A stretch of 64,000 nucleotides of DNA. It comes from Hydractinia symbiolongicarpus (lineage: Eukaryota; Cnidaria; Hydrozoa; Anthoathecata; Hydractiniidae). The stretch spans positions 24,115,650 through 24,179,649 of the forward strand of contig NC_079887.1 in assembly GCF_029227915.1 (NCBI RefSeq), read 5' to 3'. The position numbers were made by a program, and so were the translations under genes. Positions 11,301-21,775 of this stretch are shown here, piece after piece. The notes beneath the pieces are model-generated. The model worked only from the letters and a program-made list of their open reading frames with translations, ran no database searches and was not told where the DNA came from. Position 1 is the first letter of the stretch, and each line of letters begins with the position of its first letter.

Positions 11301-13798
11301 GTTTTCGGTATATTGCTATTCATCTTGGCTGTGATTCTAATTGTCTTTTACTTGAGGTATGCTTTGTTCAACTATAGCCGTTATTTAGGCAACTAGGAAA
11401 GCATTTTGGTCCACACTTTCGTTGACCCTAGTTATCTGTCACTATCCCGAAATTTCATACCTTAAGGGGATAAAAATTTTGTCTTACAATAAATTTGATT
11501 GTTGTTTAATCAGGGGTTATTAATGCGGTAAATGCAGAAAAATTTTATGGTCAGGTAGCTGGTACCGCGAAAAATTGACGTCAGTTCAATATTTGCGGAT
11601 ATTTCGATTTATTAGTTAGTTAAGGATTTTTTTGTGGTATTTTTAAAAACTGTTTTACATATATTAACTGAACCCAATTATGCGTCGGCCCACAAGTACT
11701 TTGTTGGTTTATAGTTTCATTAGACTTGATGCTTTGTCTCTTCGTTAGTAGAAAACGAACTTTTCGTTCTTTATTACACGAAAATTCCAAATTCAATAAT
11801 TTTTCTTATTATTTGTATTTCAGAAAAAAATCAACATTTTTCAAATCGAAGGTAATGTAATCTTTTAACGTTATTCGGTAAAAGCAATACTCCCTATAAA
11901 TAAATAAATGACTGCCTCGTTTTCATCCAAGGCCCTAGTATTTTTAAATCGCAGCAAAGGTTTTACTTTTCGGAATGCAGTTAATCCCGAATTTTATTCA
12001 AATACTCTTTTTGAGTAATTAGAGAGGTTAGAATTTTTAGAATTCCAAGATGGATTGCGCACACATTGGAAAGGCATAAGAAATCACTACACCCTATAGC
12101 TACATAAATGCATTCATCTTAAAGCTGTTAGGCCTTCAAAAAACCGCAAATTAGCCAGAAAACTAAAAAAAACGGGCGTTGGGATACCCATTCATGTCGT
12201 ATTACTTGGTGATTGAAGTAACCAGTGCATCAATTTTTTTATCTCAGTCCTCCTAAACCTACCCGGCTCTAGAAATACTTCAACAAAGGTTTTTTTTTAG
12301 AAGCTCAATTTGTTCGATTCGTAAAATTGCTAACACTTTTTGCAACCGTCTGCATTAACTTTTCTGAAAAAAAAAACAGTCCCACGAATTTAAAAGACAT
12401 AAACTTATTGTATATGAAATCATATTAAGCAAAGGCGAACGTATCCTTTCGAAATTTGCATTAAAAAATTCGCGCAATACACCATGATCACAGAACAACA
12501 AAATATAAAAAAATCATTCAGCGAGTTAAATACGTGATAAATAAGTAAGATTCCTTAACTTTATCAGTGCTAACGAGTGTTCTAAAGACTCTCCCTATCA
12601 TCGCATAAACATAACTTTTAAATTTCTTTTATAGAGATCTTCAATAATGAATCCAGCATATAGCAAATCTGAAAAACCAGGCAGGGAAGCTGGTCGAAGC
12701 ACGTCTGACTATGATTATGTTGGCACAGTGATACCATCAGATGACGTGAGTATTATAGTTTTATTTAACAGCTTATAGTAACAGGAATGACCTCAAGCAT
12801 TATATGACTGCTTGTACTGATTTCAGGCAACGTTATTTCGTAGGTAGCGATTCAACTACCATTTTGGACACAATGTGGCTATTATTATAGTCGATGACCC
12901 GTGGAAAAATCCATGTGGTCGTCCCGTTTTTAAATTTCACTCTTTATCGTGTTCCCTTTTTTCTCGCAGATAGGCAGACAGGAAAATACGCGGCTATTAT
13001 TAATATAGAGTCCAATTGTTAGTTCATGAGATCTAAGTCGATAACAAAGGCGATCAAAATATATGGGGTTCGTTATTTCGTGTCTCCGTGGCACCATTTT
13101 TTTTCTTGAGGACAGACAGGCAGAACACGACTATTAATAATCGAGGTAATTTTTGTTCAAAATATTTAAAGTTAATAATAATATTAATAATAAGTTAAAA
13201 GATATACTAACAAGCAATCATTTATGTTTTTCCATTTTATCTTCCTGTATTTCTCTCACTGAACTTTATTGCAAGCTAGCTACTGACACATGCTAGCTTA
13301 ACTATTAAAGTACTTGTGATTGGTTTTTGAGAGGATGTATTGCATGAACCAAGTCTACAGTATCCTTTACACATCTTCATCCTTGACTAAAATCACACAC
13401 ATAAAAACTCAATACTGTAAATTAATATAGACACATCCTATTGCCCGGCTAATCATAATAGTGTTGTTAGAGCTTTGATCATCCGCACTAAGCGTAAACA
13501 ACAACTAAAAGTCTAAAAACGCTATTGCTTATTCTTTTAGCCACCTACGCAATACGATTATGCGAGCGTACATACTGGTCAGCAAAACAAACCACTTCAA
13601 CCTATATACGCAGAGACTGGAAGTGCAAACGCTAACCAATCAAGCAACGCTCCGGTATACTTCGAAACTGAACCAATTTACGCTGACACTGATGGTCCAA
13701 TGCTTGATCTTAGTGAGCAAGAAATGGCACCGAGTAGTTATAAGGAGTTATTAGAATTTGATCAAAATGAAACCGTGTACGCTGCGCTTAATTCATAG
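5336..13798 (+). CDS. Type I membrane receptor with ITAM-like tail, copy A (7 exons)
   Basis: Exons 5336-5573, 7849-8033, 9205-9313, 10984-11356, 11824-11851, 12635-12745 and 13541-13798. Phases join without a break and give 433 aa. Residues 1-18 form a signal peptide. The ectodomain holds a CxC...C module in exon 1 resembling the C-terminal half of an EGF domain, then three more Cys. Exon 4 encodes a Thr/Pro mucin-like stalk and one membrane segment (about 277-301). The 132-residue tail has NPAY (317-320), YDYV, YDYA, three P-I/V-Y-x-E/D-T motifs (Tyr371, 388, 395) and YKEL...YAAL (Tyr415, Tyr428) with nine residues between. That spacing fits an ITAM, and Ser413-x-Tyr-x-x-Leu alone fits an ITIM. 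The likely role is cell-surface recognition signalling through tyrosine kinases and SH2 proteins. Hydractinia Alr proteins share this layout, but I see no clear Ig fold. The start is the only ATG in frame before the leader. Confidence 0.8.
6650..6785. mobile_element. MITE-like repeat with hairpin end
   Basis: Starts with a near-palindrome (CCCGTGGAAAAGTCC then CGGG) and ends with GACGGACAGACG and TATTATAATGGAG. Pieces of the same pattern recur near 7543-7780, 8570-8630, 12890-13020, 13080-13150, 14555, 32950-32985 and 47297-47340. No coding capacity, so it is non-autonomous if mobile. Confidence 0.5.
8034..8039 (+). promoter_or_regulatory. GC-AG splice donor (intron 2, receptor A)
   Basis: Exon 2 ends ATT GAG followed by GCAAGT. 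Only this donor joins exon 2 to exon 3 (acceptor TGTAG before 9205) in frame. GCAAGT is the usual form of the rare GC donor. It is identical in copy B at 60625-60630. Confidence 0.65.
12890..13150. mobile_element. MITE-like repeats, two adjacent members
   Basis: Within the last intron of receptor A. It contains CCCGTGGAAAAATCCATG near 12899, then AGATAGGCAGACAGG and TATTATTAATATAGAG, and a second degenerate member ending near 13150 with GACAGACAGGCAGAACACGAC. Confidence 0.45.
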
Positions 13799-14540
13799 AT
13801 CCTTTAATTAAGCTATTATTAAAAGATGGAGAAAGACTTGCTTGGACAGCAAGGCAAACATCTTTGTCATACTGGCGGATAAAGGAACAAATTCAAATCA
13901 AAAAATCGAATATAGTAATTACACTAGAATAGAGTGTTTGAAAAATATTTTCTAGAAAGTTGTGTAAATTTTTTTATGTATAGTTAAGCCGTAGTACATA
14001 CAACTGTATTTTACTAAATTATTTTAAAGAATCTGGTTGCGCAAGTCCTAATTTTTTCCCTCTAAACGCAACAATGCACCAAAATTAAATGTTTTGCTGA
14101 GCCTTTTTTTAGAAGGGAGTTAATCTTTTTGTAGCCAGGTGCAATCATCTAGTGATATAGCATCTCCCAAAGGAACTGCGATGGTTAGGTTTTCAAAGAG
14201 GTTACAAAAAGCTAGCTAGTAACTATAGTTCAAAAGAACCATTACTGGTGACTGATGTTAGCAAAATTAGGATTTTCTTTTTTGAATTTGTAAAGAGAGA
14301 TTATGCATAATACCTTTAATCTAATAAGGCTTTAGGGAGCTGAATATTGGTAAACATCTCCTCAAAATTGTCAGTAGCCAACTAGACATGCAAATAAATA
14401 AAGAAGGTTCAATGACAGAAACGGGAAATGTTTGTTTTAAAAGAAGATATGCATAGCTAGCTAGTTAATTAAATAAAAGAAGGTATGTTGACAAAATTGA
14501 CAAAAGATTTTCTATTTTTTAATTTGTAAGGAGAAATTAT
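13799..14540. other. 3' flank of receptor A; no gene seen
   Basis: AT-rich, no exon recognised. An AATAAA lies near 14394-14399 and an ATTAAA near 13816; either could serve polyadenylation, but neither is decisive. Confidence 0.4.
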
Positions 14541-14599
14541 ACGTAACTAGTCAATAAGGCCCGTGGAAAAATCCACTGAGGCAGTATAAAAATGAAAAA

Positions 14600-14950
14600 G
14601 AAGACTTATTTGAATTTTGATGACGTCAGCAACCCATCCACAAAAAAATAATTCAGAAGCTTGTTTTTACGTTGCCTCTATTGTGTAGATCTTAAAGCGC
14701 TGATCAAGAAAATGCATATGATCATGTGATTTTGATGAGCGGTTAATGAGATATAAAGGATTAAAAATTTGGGTGACGTCAGCAATGGCCCGTCAAAACC
14801 TAAATAATTTTTTTTGGAAATTTGTATACCTGTTGCCTTTATCGCATAGATCTTGAAACGCTGTTAAGAAAATGTATAGGATCATGTACTTTTGATAAAC
14901 TGTTGCAGAGATATTAGGGATTGAAGGTTTTGTGATGACGTCATCAACCC
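14600..14950. repeat. Imperfect ~155-bp tandem repeat with CRE palindromes
   Basis: TGACGTCA occurs at 14621-14628, 14774-14781 and 14936-14943. Each is followed by an AT-rich unit containing a TAGATCTTRAARCGCTG-type block and GATCATGT. The spacing of 153 and 162 bp marks a diverged tandem repeat. Confidence 0.75.
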
Positions 14951-15045
14951 GTTTATTCCGAAACGGATTAGGGGACTAAGGTTTGGGAAACTTACCCAAA
15001 TTGGTCCCAGGTGGTCCCTAGCTACCCACGCGGTCAAAAATTTAT

Positions 15046-15118
15046 GCCCTGCTGGTGTAATGGCTATGACAATCATGCAAATGAGAGATCCAAGTTCAAA
15101 TCCTGGACAGGGCTAGGA
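15046..15118 (+). mobile_element. tRNA-like SINE head
   Basis: CCCTG at the left can pair with CAGGG at the right, with a T-arm-like stretch and box-B-like GTTCAAATCC in between. The anticodon arm is not convincing, so this is read as a tRNA-derived SINE remnant rather than a tRNA gene. Confidence 0.4.
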
Positions 15119-15389
15119 AAACATAATTATCTTGAACCTACAACAACCAGGTTTTCATATCATAGGTAATCTTTGAGTTGTAGAGGGGGAGTTGCATACA
15201 TTTATCACTTTCATTTATAGAGCCTTGTTTGCTTTGTTTCTTTGCCTTGGCAACCTCTCCGCAACACTTTCTATATTGATTAAAATTTTGGCGCTCAGGT
15301 AATCTCCATTCACAATTTAGTTTCCAATTGGTGGAAACAAAGGGCAAACAAGACAGTCAAACATTGAAGCGTTAAAAATAATATTTCAG

Positions 15390-16500
15390 GATCAGCTATA
15401 AAAATAAAGGTTCAGAACATGCATAGAATATAGCATACGGCTGGATTAGCCATAAAAAACCATGCGTCTGTTCAGGAAAATGCCTTAAAATAACATGCGC
15501 CAGGATATGTAAAAAAATAACATGCCTCAGAATAAAGATTAAAAATGACATGTCCCAAAACTCTTTTTTAAAATAACATATTCCAGAATCAGCTGTAAAA
15601 TAACATGTGGCAAAATATGCTGGAATAACAACATCCGTCAGGATAAGGATTAAATATGACATGTACCAAAACCTGTTTTTAGAATACCATATTCCAGGAT
15701 CAGCTGTATAATAACATGCGCCAGGATATGCGTGAAAAATAACATACATCAAGATAAGGATTAAAAGTGAAATGTTTCAAAACCTGTTTTATAAATAATA
15801 TTTTCCAGGATCAGCTGTAAAAATAACATGCGCCAGGATATGCTAGAAAAATAGCACGCGTCAGGATTAGGATTAAAAATGACATGTTCCAAAACCTGTT
15901 TAAAAAATAACATGTTCCCGGACCAGCTCTAATATAAAATGCGCCAGGGGATAAAATAACATGCGTCAGGATAAGGAATAAAAATGACATGTTTCGAAAC
16001 CTGTTTATAAAATAACATATTCCAGGATCAGCTGCAAAATAACATGCGCCAGGATATGCAAGAAAAGTAACATACATCAAGATAAGGAATAAAAGGGGCA
16101 TGCTAAAAAATCTGTTTAAAAAATAACATATTTCAGGATCAGCTGTAAAGTAACATGCATCAGGATATGCATGAACAATACTATGCATCAGGATCAGGCA
16201 TAAAATAACACGCGTCAAGGTAAGTATGAAAAATAACATGTTTCAGAATATGGTTGAAAAATAACATGTTCCAAGATTAGCTATAAAATAACATACGGCA
16301 GGATAAATTTGAAAAATAACGTGTTCAATGATCGGCTATAAAAAAACATGTTGCAGAGGATGCATGGAAAATACAATGTGTCTTGATCAGCCATAAAATA
16401 ACATGGGTCCAGAATAGCATAAAGGACATGCGCCATGATATGTTTGAAAAATTCTTTAAAAAACATAATCAGGATATGATATGCAAATAGTGTTCTTAAA
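15390..16500. repeat. 111-112 bp satellite built of 28-bp subunits
   Basis: The phrase GCGCCAGGATATG or a variant recurs near 15495, 15606, 15718, 15831, 15943, 16046 and 16157, so the unit is about 111-112 bp. Each unit consists of four related blocks of about 28 bp, each containing AAATAACATG or a variant. On the minus strand many units stay open and give 37-residue repeats containing YPGACYF and ICYF (open stretches 15396-15752, 15811-16239), but in different frames. A satellite is the simplest reading. Confidence 0.85.
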
Positions 16501-16559
16501 AGCATCGCTTGAAATTAGACAATCAAATTGCCAATCCAACAATCCAATCCATACTTTAC

Positions 16560-16955
16560 CAGTAATCCTAAATGAGTTTTAAAATTCTGTCGTTCTGTGT
16601 GGCTGTGCAAATTTGATCGGCATTGATTGGGAGAAAGTTACTTTGCAGTTTATTGGTGTTGTTGAGTGTTGCATTGCATTCATTTTGAAGTGGTAAATAT
16701 GATAACATGTCAGCATTTGCATGTTGCGTAGTTAATTTACATTCAATGTCCTGCCTTTACGCGCAAAGTGCTACTGACCATCGTTCCAACCGTGCGGCAG
16801 CTAGTGTGGGTATTGTAGTTTTACCATCAAATATCATAGAAAGTGCTTTATTGTCGGTAATCAATGTCAAATGGCGACCAATTGCATAATAGTGGAATTT
16901 CTTTAGGCCGAACATAATAGCTACACCTTATTTATCAAGTTGAGAGTAACTTTAT
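16560..16955 (-). pseudogene. Ty3/Gypsy RNase H fragment
   Basis: Read on the minus strand, the stretch contains the order typical of Ty3/Gypsy polyproteins: YSQLDK, then FGLKKFHYY, LITDNKAL, IPTLAAARLERW and HANADMLS, followed by a linker. These are the RNase H catalytic region and its tail. At least two stops interrupt it (in the DK-GVA stretch and after VALCA). Reverse transcriptase, integrase and LTRs are absent. It directly abuts the LINE fragment on the same strand, at about 16960. Confidence 0.8.
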
Positions 16956-16959
16956 TCGT

Positions 16960-19135
16960 ACTTATCTCATGAAATTTCTTTTGGGTGAGAAGTTTCTGTA
17001 CCATCGTTTTGGACTACTCGTTTTATCGAGGTAGTATTGCCTGACTTATCAGGAACCAGTTTTTTTAGGGTTTTCCAAAGTTGTTTTGGCCGTTTTTGAA
17101 AGTCCTGCAAAACGTCATTATAGTACTCGTTTTTGAGTCGATTTTTGAGACCTATTACCTGGTTCCTTTTTTGTTTGAAAGCTTCCCAGTCTATGATGGA
17201 TTTTGTTTTTGATGCTTTCCGTTTCAAGAAGTCTCTTTCTTTGATGGTTATTATTAATTCATCAGTGACCCATGCCTCAACACGGCCAGAAAATCTATGT
17301 GTTTTGAAAGGGGCATGTTTGTCAGCCACTGTTTTAACATTTTTATTCAGTTTCTCACATACTTTATCAAGGTCATCATAATTATTAAAATATGATCAGT
17401 CTAAATTCCTGAGGTCCTTCAGAAAAGCCTCTTCACTGAAGTTCTTGTAGCTACGAACCTTGCATGTTTTAGGTTCAAATTTTGGCCTTTTGAATTTTCT
17501 GATCACATAAACTAAATTGTGATCACTGATGCCTAAATCCATGACACCAGTTTTAGAAATACAAGAACTGTTAGAAAGTATCAAGTCTATAAGAGTGCTA
17601 CTATTTTCAGTAACACGAGTTGGCTCCGTAATATGTTGTTTTAGGAAAAGAGTGGAGCATAATTCCTTTATTTTGGAGGAAAGAGCATATTTTGAAAGCA
17701 TGTTACAGTTAAAATCTCCCAAGATAAAAACTTCTTTTTCTTTTGGGAGCTTGTTAAAACACTGTTTAAAATGAGTACACAGGTTTTCGGTACTCTGCAA
17801 ATCACTACCTCCAGGTGGCCTGTAAACCCCACACACGTAAATAGGTTTAGTTTTTTTCAGGCACACTTTCACCCATAGTGATTCAACATTTTCGAAGTAA
17901 AGGTGTTTCAAAAGGTGGCTATCCAAGTTTTCATTAACAAAAATTAGAACACCCCCACCTCGTCTATTCCGATCATTCCTATAACAAACATAGCCATCAA
18001 TTTTAACGTCATTGTCAGTGATGGTGTCATCAATTTTGGTTTCACAGATGGAGAATACATCAAGTTTTGTTTGATGTAGCAGAAGTTCAACATAGTCTAG
18101 TTTGGATGACAGACCATTAATGTTGAGATGGGCCATTTTTAAGCCCTTCCCATTTCTGATTGCCTTAAAATTAAAGTTTTCATCAATAGTAATATTGATG
18201 TTGTCCGGAATTTCGTCACCAAATGACTCCTCATTAGCAAAGGGCAAATTACGAGAAAGACAGGGACTGCAAACGAAAAACAGTTTATCTTCAGGAGTCT
18301 TCATAAATTGTTGATATTTTTTATCAGAAATACGCTCACATTTTTTATGAGCCCATAATCCACACTTGTCACAAGAAAGTGCTTTGTGTGTTTTTGCCAC
18401 AGGTTTTAAGCATGAAGAACAGGGATACTTAACAGGACCTGGGTTGAGGCAGATGTCCCCTGACAAGAGGATTAAAAAATAGAAATACTTGTGCCTGCTT
18501 GGCTTAAGTTTTGATAAAGCCATTAATTTTAATTGGAGAGTGAGCTGGCTTTCAGAAACTCTATTGCAGGCATCAAGTGAAGAGATAGAAAAGAAACTCC
18601 TATCTAGTCGACTCATTTCGTTGTTGTTGGGTGAGCTACTTTTGAACGAAGGTTTTGTATTGCTCAAAAATACAACGAACACAAAAATCAGTTTTAGCGT
18701 AAATGTGGGGTTTCCTACCTGAGTAAAGTTATTTTTAAGTCGTAGAGAGATCATTCTACGGTTATGTGCTCTTCCAAAACTATGTTTGAAGGATCTGAGG
18801 CAAGCCCATTTCCTTACGATGTTACACAGAAGGAGCAGCAGGAACCCACAACACAGCAAAGCTACCATATTAGATGATAGATGGATAAAAAACTGACTGG
18901 GATAAAAACAATTTATTAACAAAAACAATAATTTAAAAAACTTACAAAACAACAAATTAAAGAAATGAAAAGATATAAATGAAGTAAAGAAGGTAGTACA
19001 GTATATAATAAATCAAAAAGGACTTAGCTGTCAAAGCAGGAGCTCTTCAAGCTTTAGTCTTCTTTTTTCTTTCTTCGACTTAGCGCGCCAAGACCGGAGC
19101 GTTTTAGATACGTCCGACCTCAACGAGAGCTATAT
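16960..19135 (-). mobile_element. CR1/L2-like LINE, 3'-truncated copy
   Basis: On the minus strand it runs from a 5' leader (GAGGTCGGACGT near 19104-19115) through the endonuclease and into the linker before the reverse transcriptase, then stops at a junction with Ty3/Gypsy sequence near 16960. Reverse transcriptase and 3' end are missing. Non-LTR copies usually lose their 5' end instead, so this loss came from later deletion or recombination. Confidence 0.75.
16967..18871 (-). pseudogene. LINE ORF: leader, 2A-like, zinc finger, AP endonuclease
   Basis: The first ATG is at 18871. A hydrophobic leader and Ser-rich region lead to GDICLNPGP (NPGP at residues 143-146), a 2A-like recoding motif with Cys where Glu is usual. 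A PHD-like finger of paired Cys and one HxxxC follows. The AP-type endonuclease shows HLNINGLSS, ICETKI, RRGGGV, GVYRPPGG, GDFNCN and SDHNLVY. An in-frame TGA at 17396-17398 breaks the frame; the same frame then continues to 16967. No reverse transcriptase remains. The copy is dead for autonomous movement. Confidence 0.8.
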
Positions 19136-19780
19136 TAAAAGTGTGTAGCCATCTCACTAAAACATATGGTTGCAGTACGGTATTTTATTTTGTTATTCAA
19201 ATTAAGAATTATCTTATCGCAGTCACTGATAAATTTAACGCCATTTATTCACTGAGTTTCAATTAACATGTTGAAGTTGTTTAAAGACAAGGTTGGATAA
19301 AGCGCTAGGCTATATGTCCTATTCATTTTACCCATGTATCCTGTTTTACACGAAGCTGTGGTTACTAAGTCGGCTCTACCATAAACTGGTCTTAAGATGC
19401 CTTGTTATCTAAAAAAGAAAGGAACATTTATCCTATGAAACAATAAATTAAAAAAACGGGAAGCTTACCATCATCGTTATTTACGAATCTTTTGGCAGTA
19501 ATCCTATATTTTAAGTCAAGTTACAGCGTGTATAAACGCGATTGCGAAGGTCCCATTTATAAGCCTCCCTTCTGGTGTCACCTGCTCATATGGTCGAAGA
19601 CGGGTTATAAGAAGTTGCATCAGATTCAGAAACAGATTTTTCTAAACATGTAAACTTTCAACCTCTAAGCTATAGTCAGTTGCTTTAGGCATAGACATTT
19701 CTGTGTTGGATATCTCATCCAAGGACGGATTACTGAAAATGTTGACCAAAGGTAGCCGTGGTAATAATAGCACTGTTGTG

Positions 19781-19812
19781 AAAAACCTACAATTGTGACA
19801 TTGTAGGTTTTT
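19781..19812. repeat. Hairpin with 13-bp arms
   Basis: AAAAACCTACAAT (19781-19793) pairs perfectly with 19800-19812 around a 6-nt loop. The trailing T-run makes a terminator-like shape, which has no such role known in animal mRNA genes. Confidence 0.7.
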
Positions 19813-21564
19813 GTGTGTTAGCTAATGAAAACCTAGATGTCTTAAGGATTGAATTTGTTGAATTCAACATATCAACATATATAAATGGATTCAATATATG
19901 ACTGGCACTAGGAACTATGACTTTGATTTTTCAATCATCCTTTCGCAAAAAGTGTTAGTTATAAAACACATTTGTTATTAAATGTAATACTTGTAATAGC
20001 CCTAATGTAATACTTAATGTGAGTGCCTCCTCTGAAGATACCAATAAAAACGTTAGGACTATAACCCTTAGCTCTCTATATATAAGGCTCCGTGTTTGAA
20101 GAGGTATTCTGGTAAAAAGTGTTTACCAGGCAGATTAAAGTGGATACGAAACATTTCAATAAGCTCAATCCTCGTGTAATAATTGACTACTTAAAATGTC
20201 AATGTGCAAAAAATCATATACACTTTAGAACCATAGACGTCTAAACAACCTTTATATAAATAATTATTAATTTTGCATGATGGGTTTGTTACATGTTTAT
20301 CTTTATTTTCTAAAAAAACAAAAAAACAACAACAACAAAAAAAATAAATCCTTCAGTGCTTTTTTTAAAGGTAAATAAGTTACTGTCCGTAAAATGTATT
20401 TATTATAAGTAAATCAAAGATTGTTTTAACGAGGGCCCAGAGACTACACGAGGAGCTCTATAAAAGAATTTTAAGGATATGGCTAGCTACCTAGCTAGTT
20501 CGAAAGGTTTTTTAATTTATTTATTTATTAGCAAGGTAAGTGCTTCTAAAGTGCTAATATATGCAGCGGATTTATTCTGTCATTTTCAGCTATATTTAGA
20601 GACCCAATAATATATTCAAGGTGATTAAGATATTGTTTTTGAGTGATCATAAACTTTTTCACCTCCATTAGATCGACTTTCGTGTAAGTCACTAAATTCG
20701 AAAACAATAGCTGTTTAGTAGTCCATTCGAACAAAGTTGCCGGGCCTGCTGATCTAGAAACGTCCCTGAGAAGACGAGTAAAGTAAATACGTAAAATTTG
20801 TATTTTTATTAATAATTAAGTTCCTGCGTCAATGATTACAAAGTCAGGACTTCTAAAACATCTGGCCTCACAAAGAAGAAGAACTACACTAGTTCATCCT
20901 CTTTGTTTATACAAGACATAAGATGACGTGAAACGTAAGCGACAAAACAACAAGCACTCATTAAAGCTGGGAAAATATTTATTGACAAATACTAGCTGTC
21001 GCCGTATAATAGAATAGTTAAACAAGACTGATAAGTAAGTCAAATTAACGACCTGCTGTGTTGACTTTTGTATTCAGTTTATTTGTTCTGTAGATTATAT
21101 TCTTCTTATGCGGAGAAATGGTGTCAGAGAATTAAATTCCGTTCATATTATGAAGGTCTTTCATAAAGAGAAGAGGTGGAGCTGTTTTTAACCTGCCTAA
21201 AAAAATATATATTGCAAGTTACTACGTAGAATAGTATGTGTGTCCATACAGCCGGAAAAGACAATCAAAAAACTATTGCATTCTACTACACGTGTAGCAT
21301 TTAAAAGTGACAGGGGTCTAAAATTTGCCCAGAAAATGCGTTGTAATTAAAGATGTGTTCTTCTTAAGCTTATCTTGCCAAAATCTTCTGCAAATTTTAT
21401 CTAGGACCAGTTTTTGAAAATTTTTGACAAGCTTGGCAGGCGAACTGTAGATTGTTGATTCTCTGTCCACATTATACCAGATAGATAACGACATAAAACT
21501 CTATGCCGTATGGTATGAAGAAAGTCGTTTCAAACGGCATATATCGTTGCCAACAAATTAACTG

Positions 21565-21775
21565 CCTGGTAGCCTTGTGATAGAGTGTTCGCTTCCAGTG
21601 CGGAAGGTCTTGGGTTTTAACCCCGGCCAAGTAACGCCGGAGACTATAAAAGTGTGTATAGCTGGGTCTGCGAAGCTCAAAATGAGCTTTAATTACTCTG
21701 GGACTCCACCTCTAAGCCATGGCCCATTTTGGAAATATACACATCTATCATGCTCAACACCGTTAAAATACACAA
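21565..21775 (+). mobile_element. tRNA-derived SINE (family II)
   Basis: The tRNA-like head has an A-box-like TGGTAGCCTTGTGATAGAG, a CTTCCAGTGCGGAAGG arm and box-B-like GGGTTTTAACCCC near 21610-21622, followed by an unrelated body. The head is shared with the insertion at 61960-62340. Confidence 0.55.

Larger units (their letters stand above)
1..11330. repeat. Segmental duplication, copy A (direct)
   Basis: Base 1 aligns with base 52823, and the similarity runs in the same orientation to the right end of the window (about 11330 matching 64000). Long stretches are nearly identical. Introns carry indels, and the receptor intron after 9313 is clearly more diverged than the rest. The left end is not seen because similarity starts at base 1. 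The segment holds the minisatellite locus and the receptor gene, so both were duplicated together. Copy A keeps a stretch near 7441-7540 that copy B lacks. Confidence 0.95.

Noticed and set aside
16707-16889. 60-codon plus-strand ORF
   Set aside because: Antisense of the Ty3/Gypsy RNase H fragment, which has recognisable motifs.
19781-19812. Rho-independent terminator
   Set aside because: The context is spliced animal genes. The hairpin with a T-run is not linked to any gene, so it is listed only as a hairpin.
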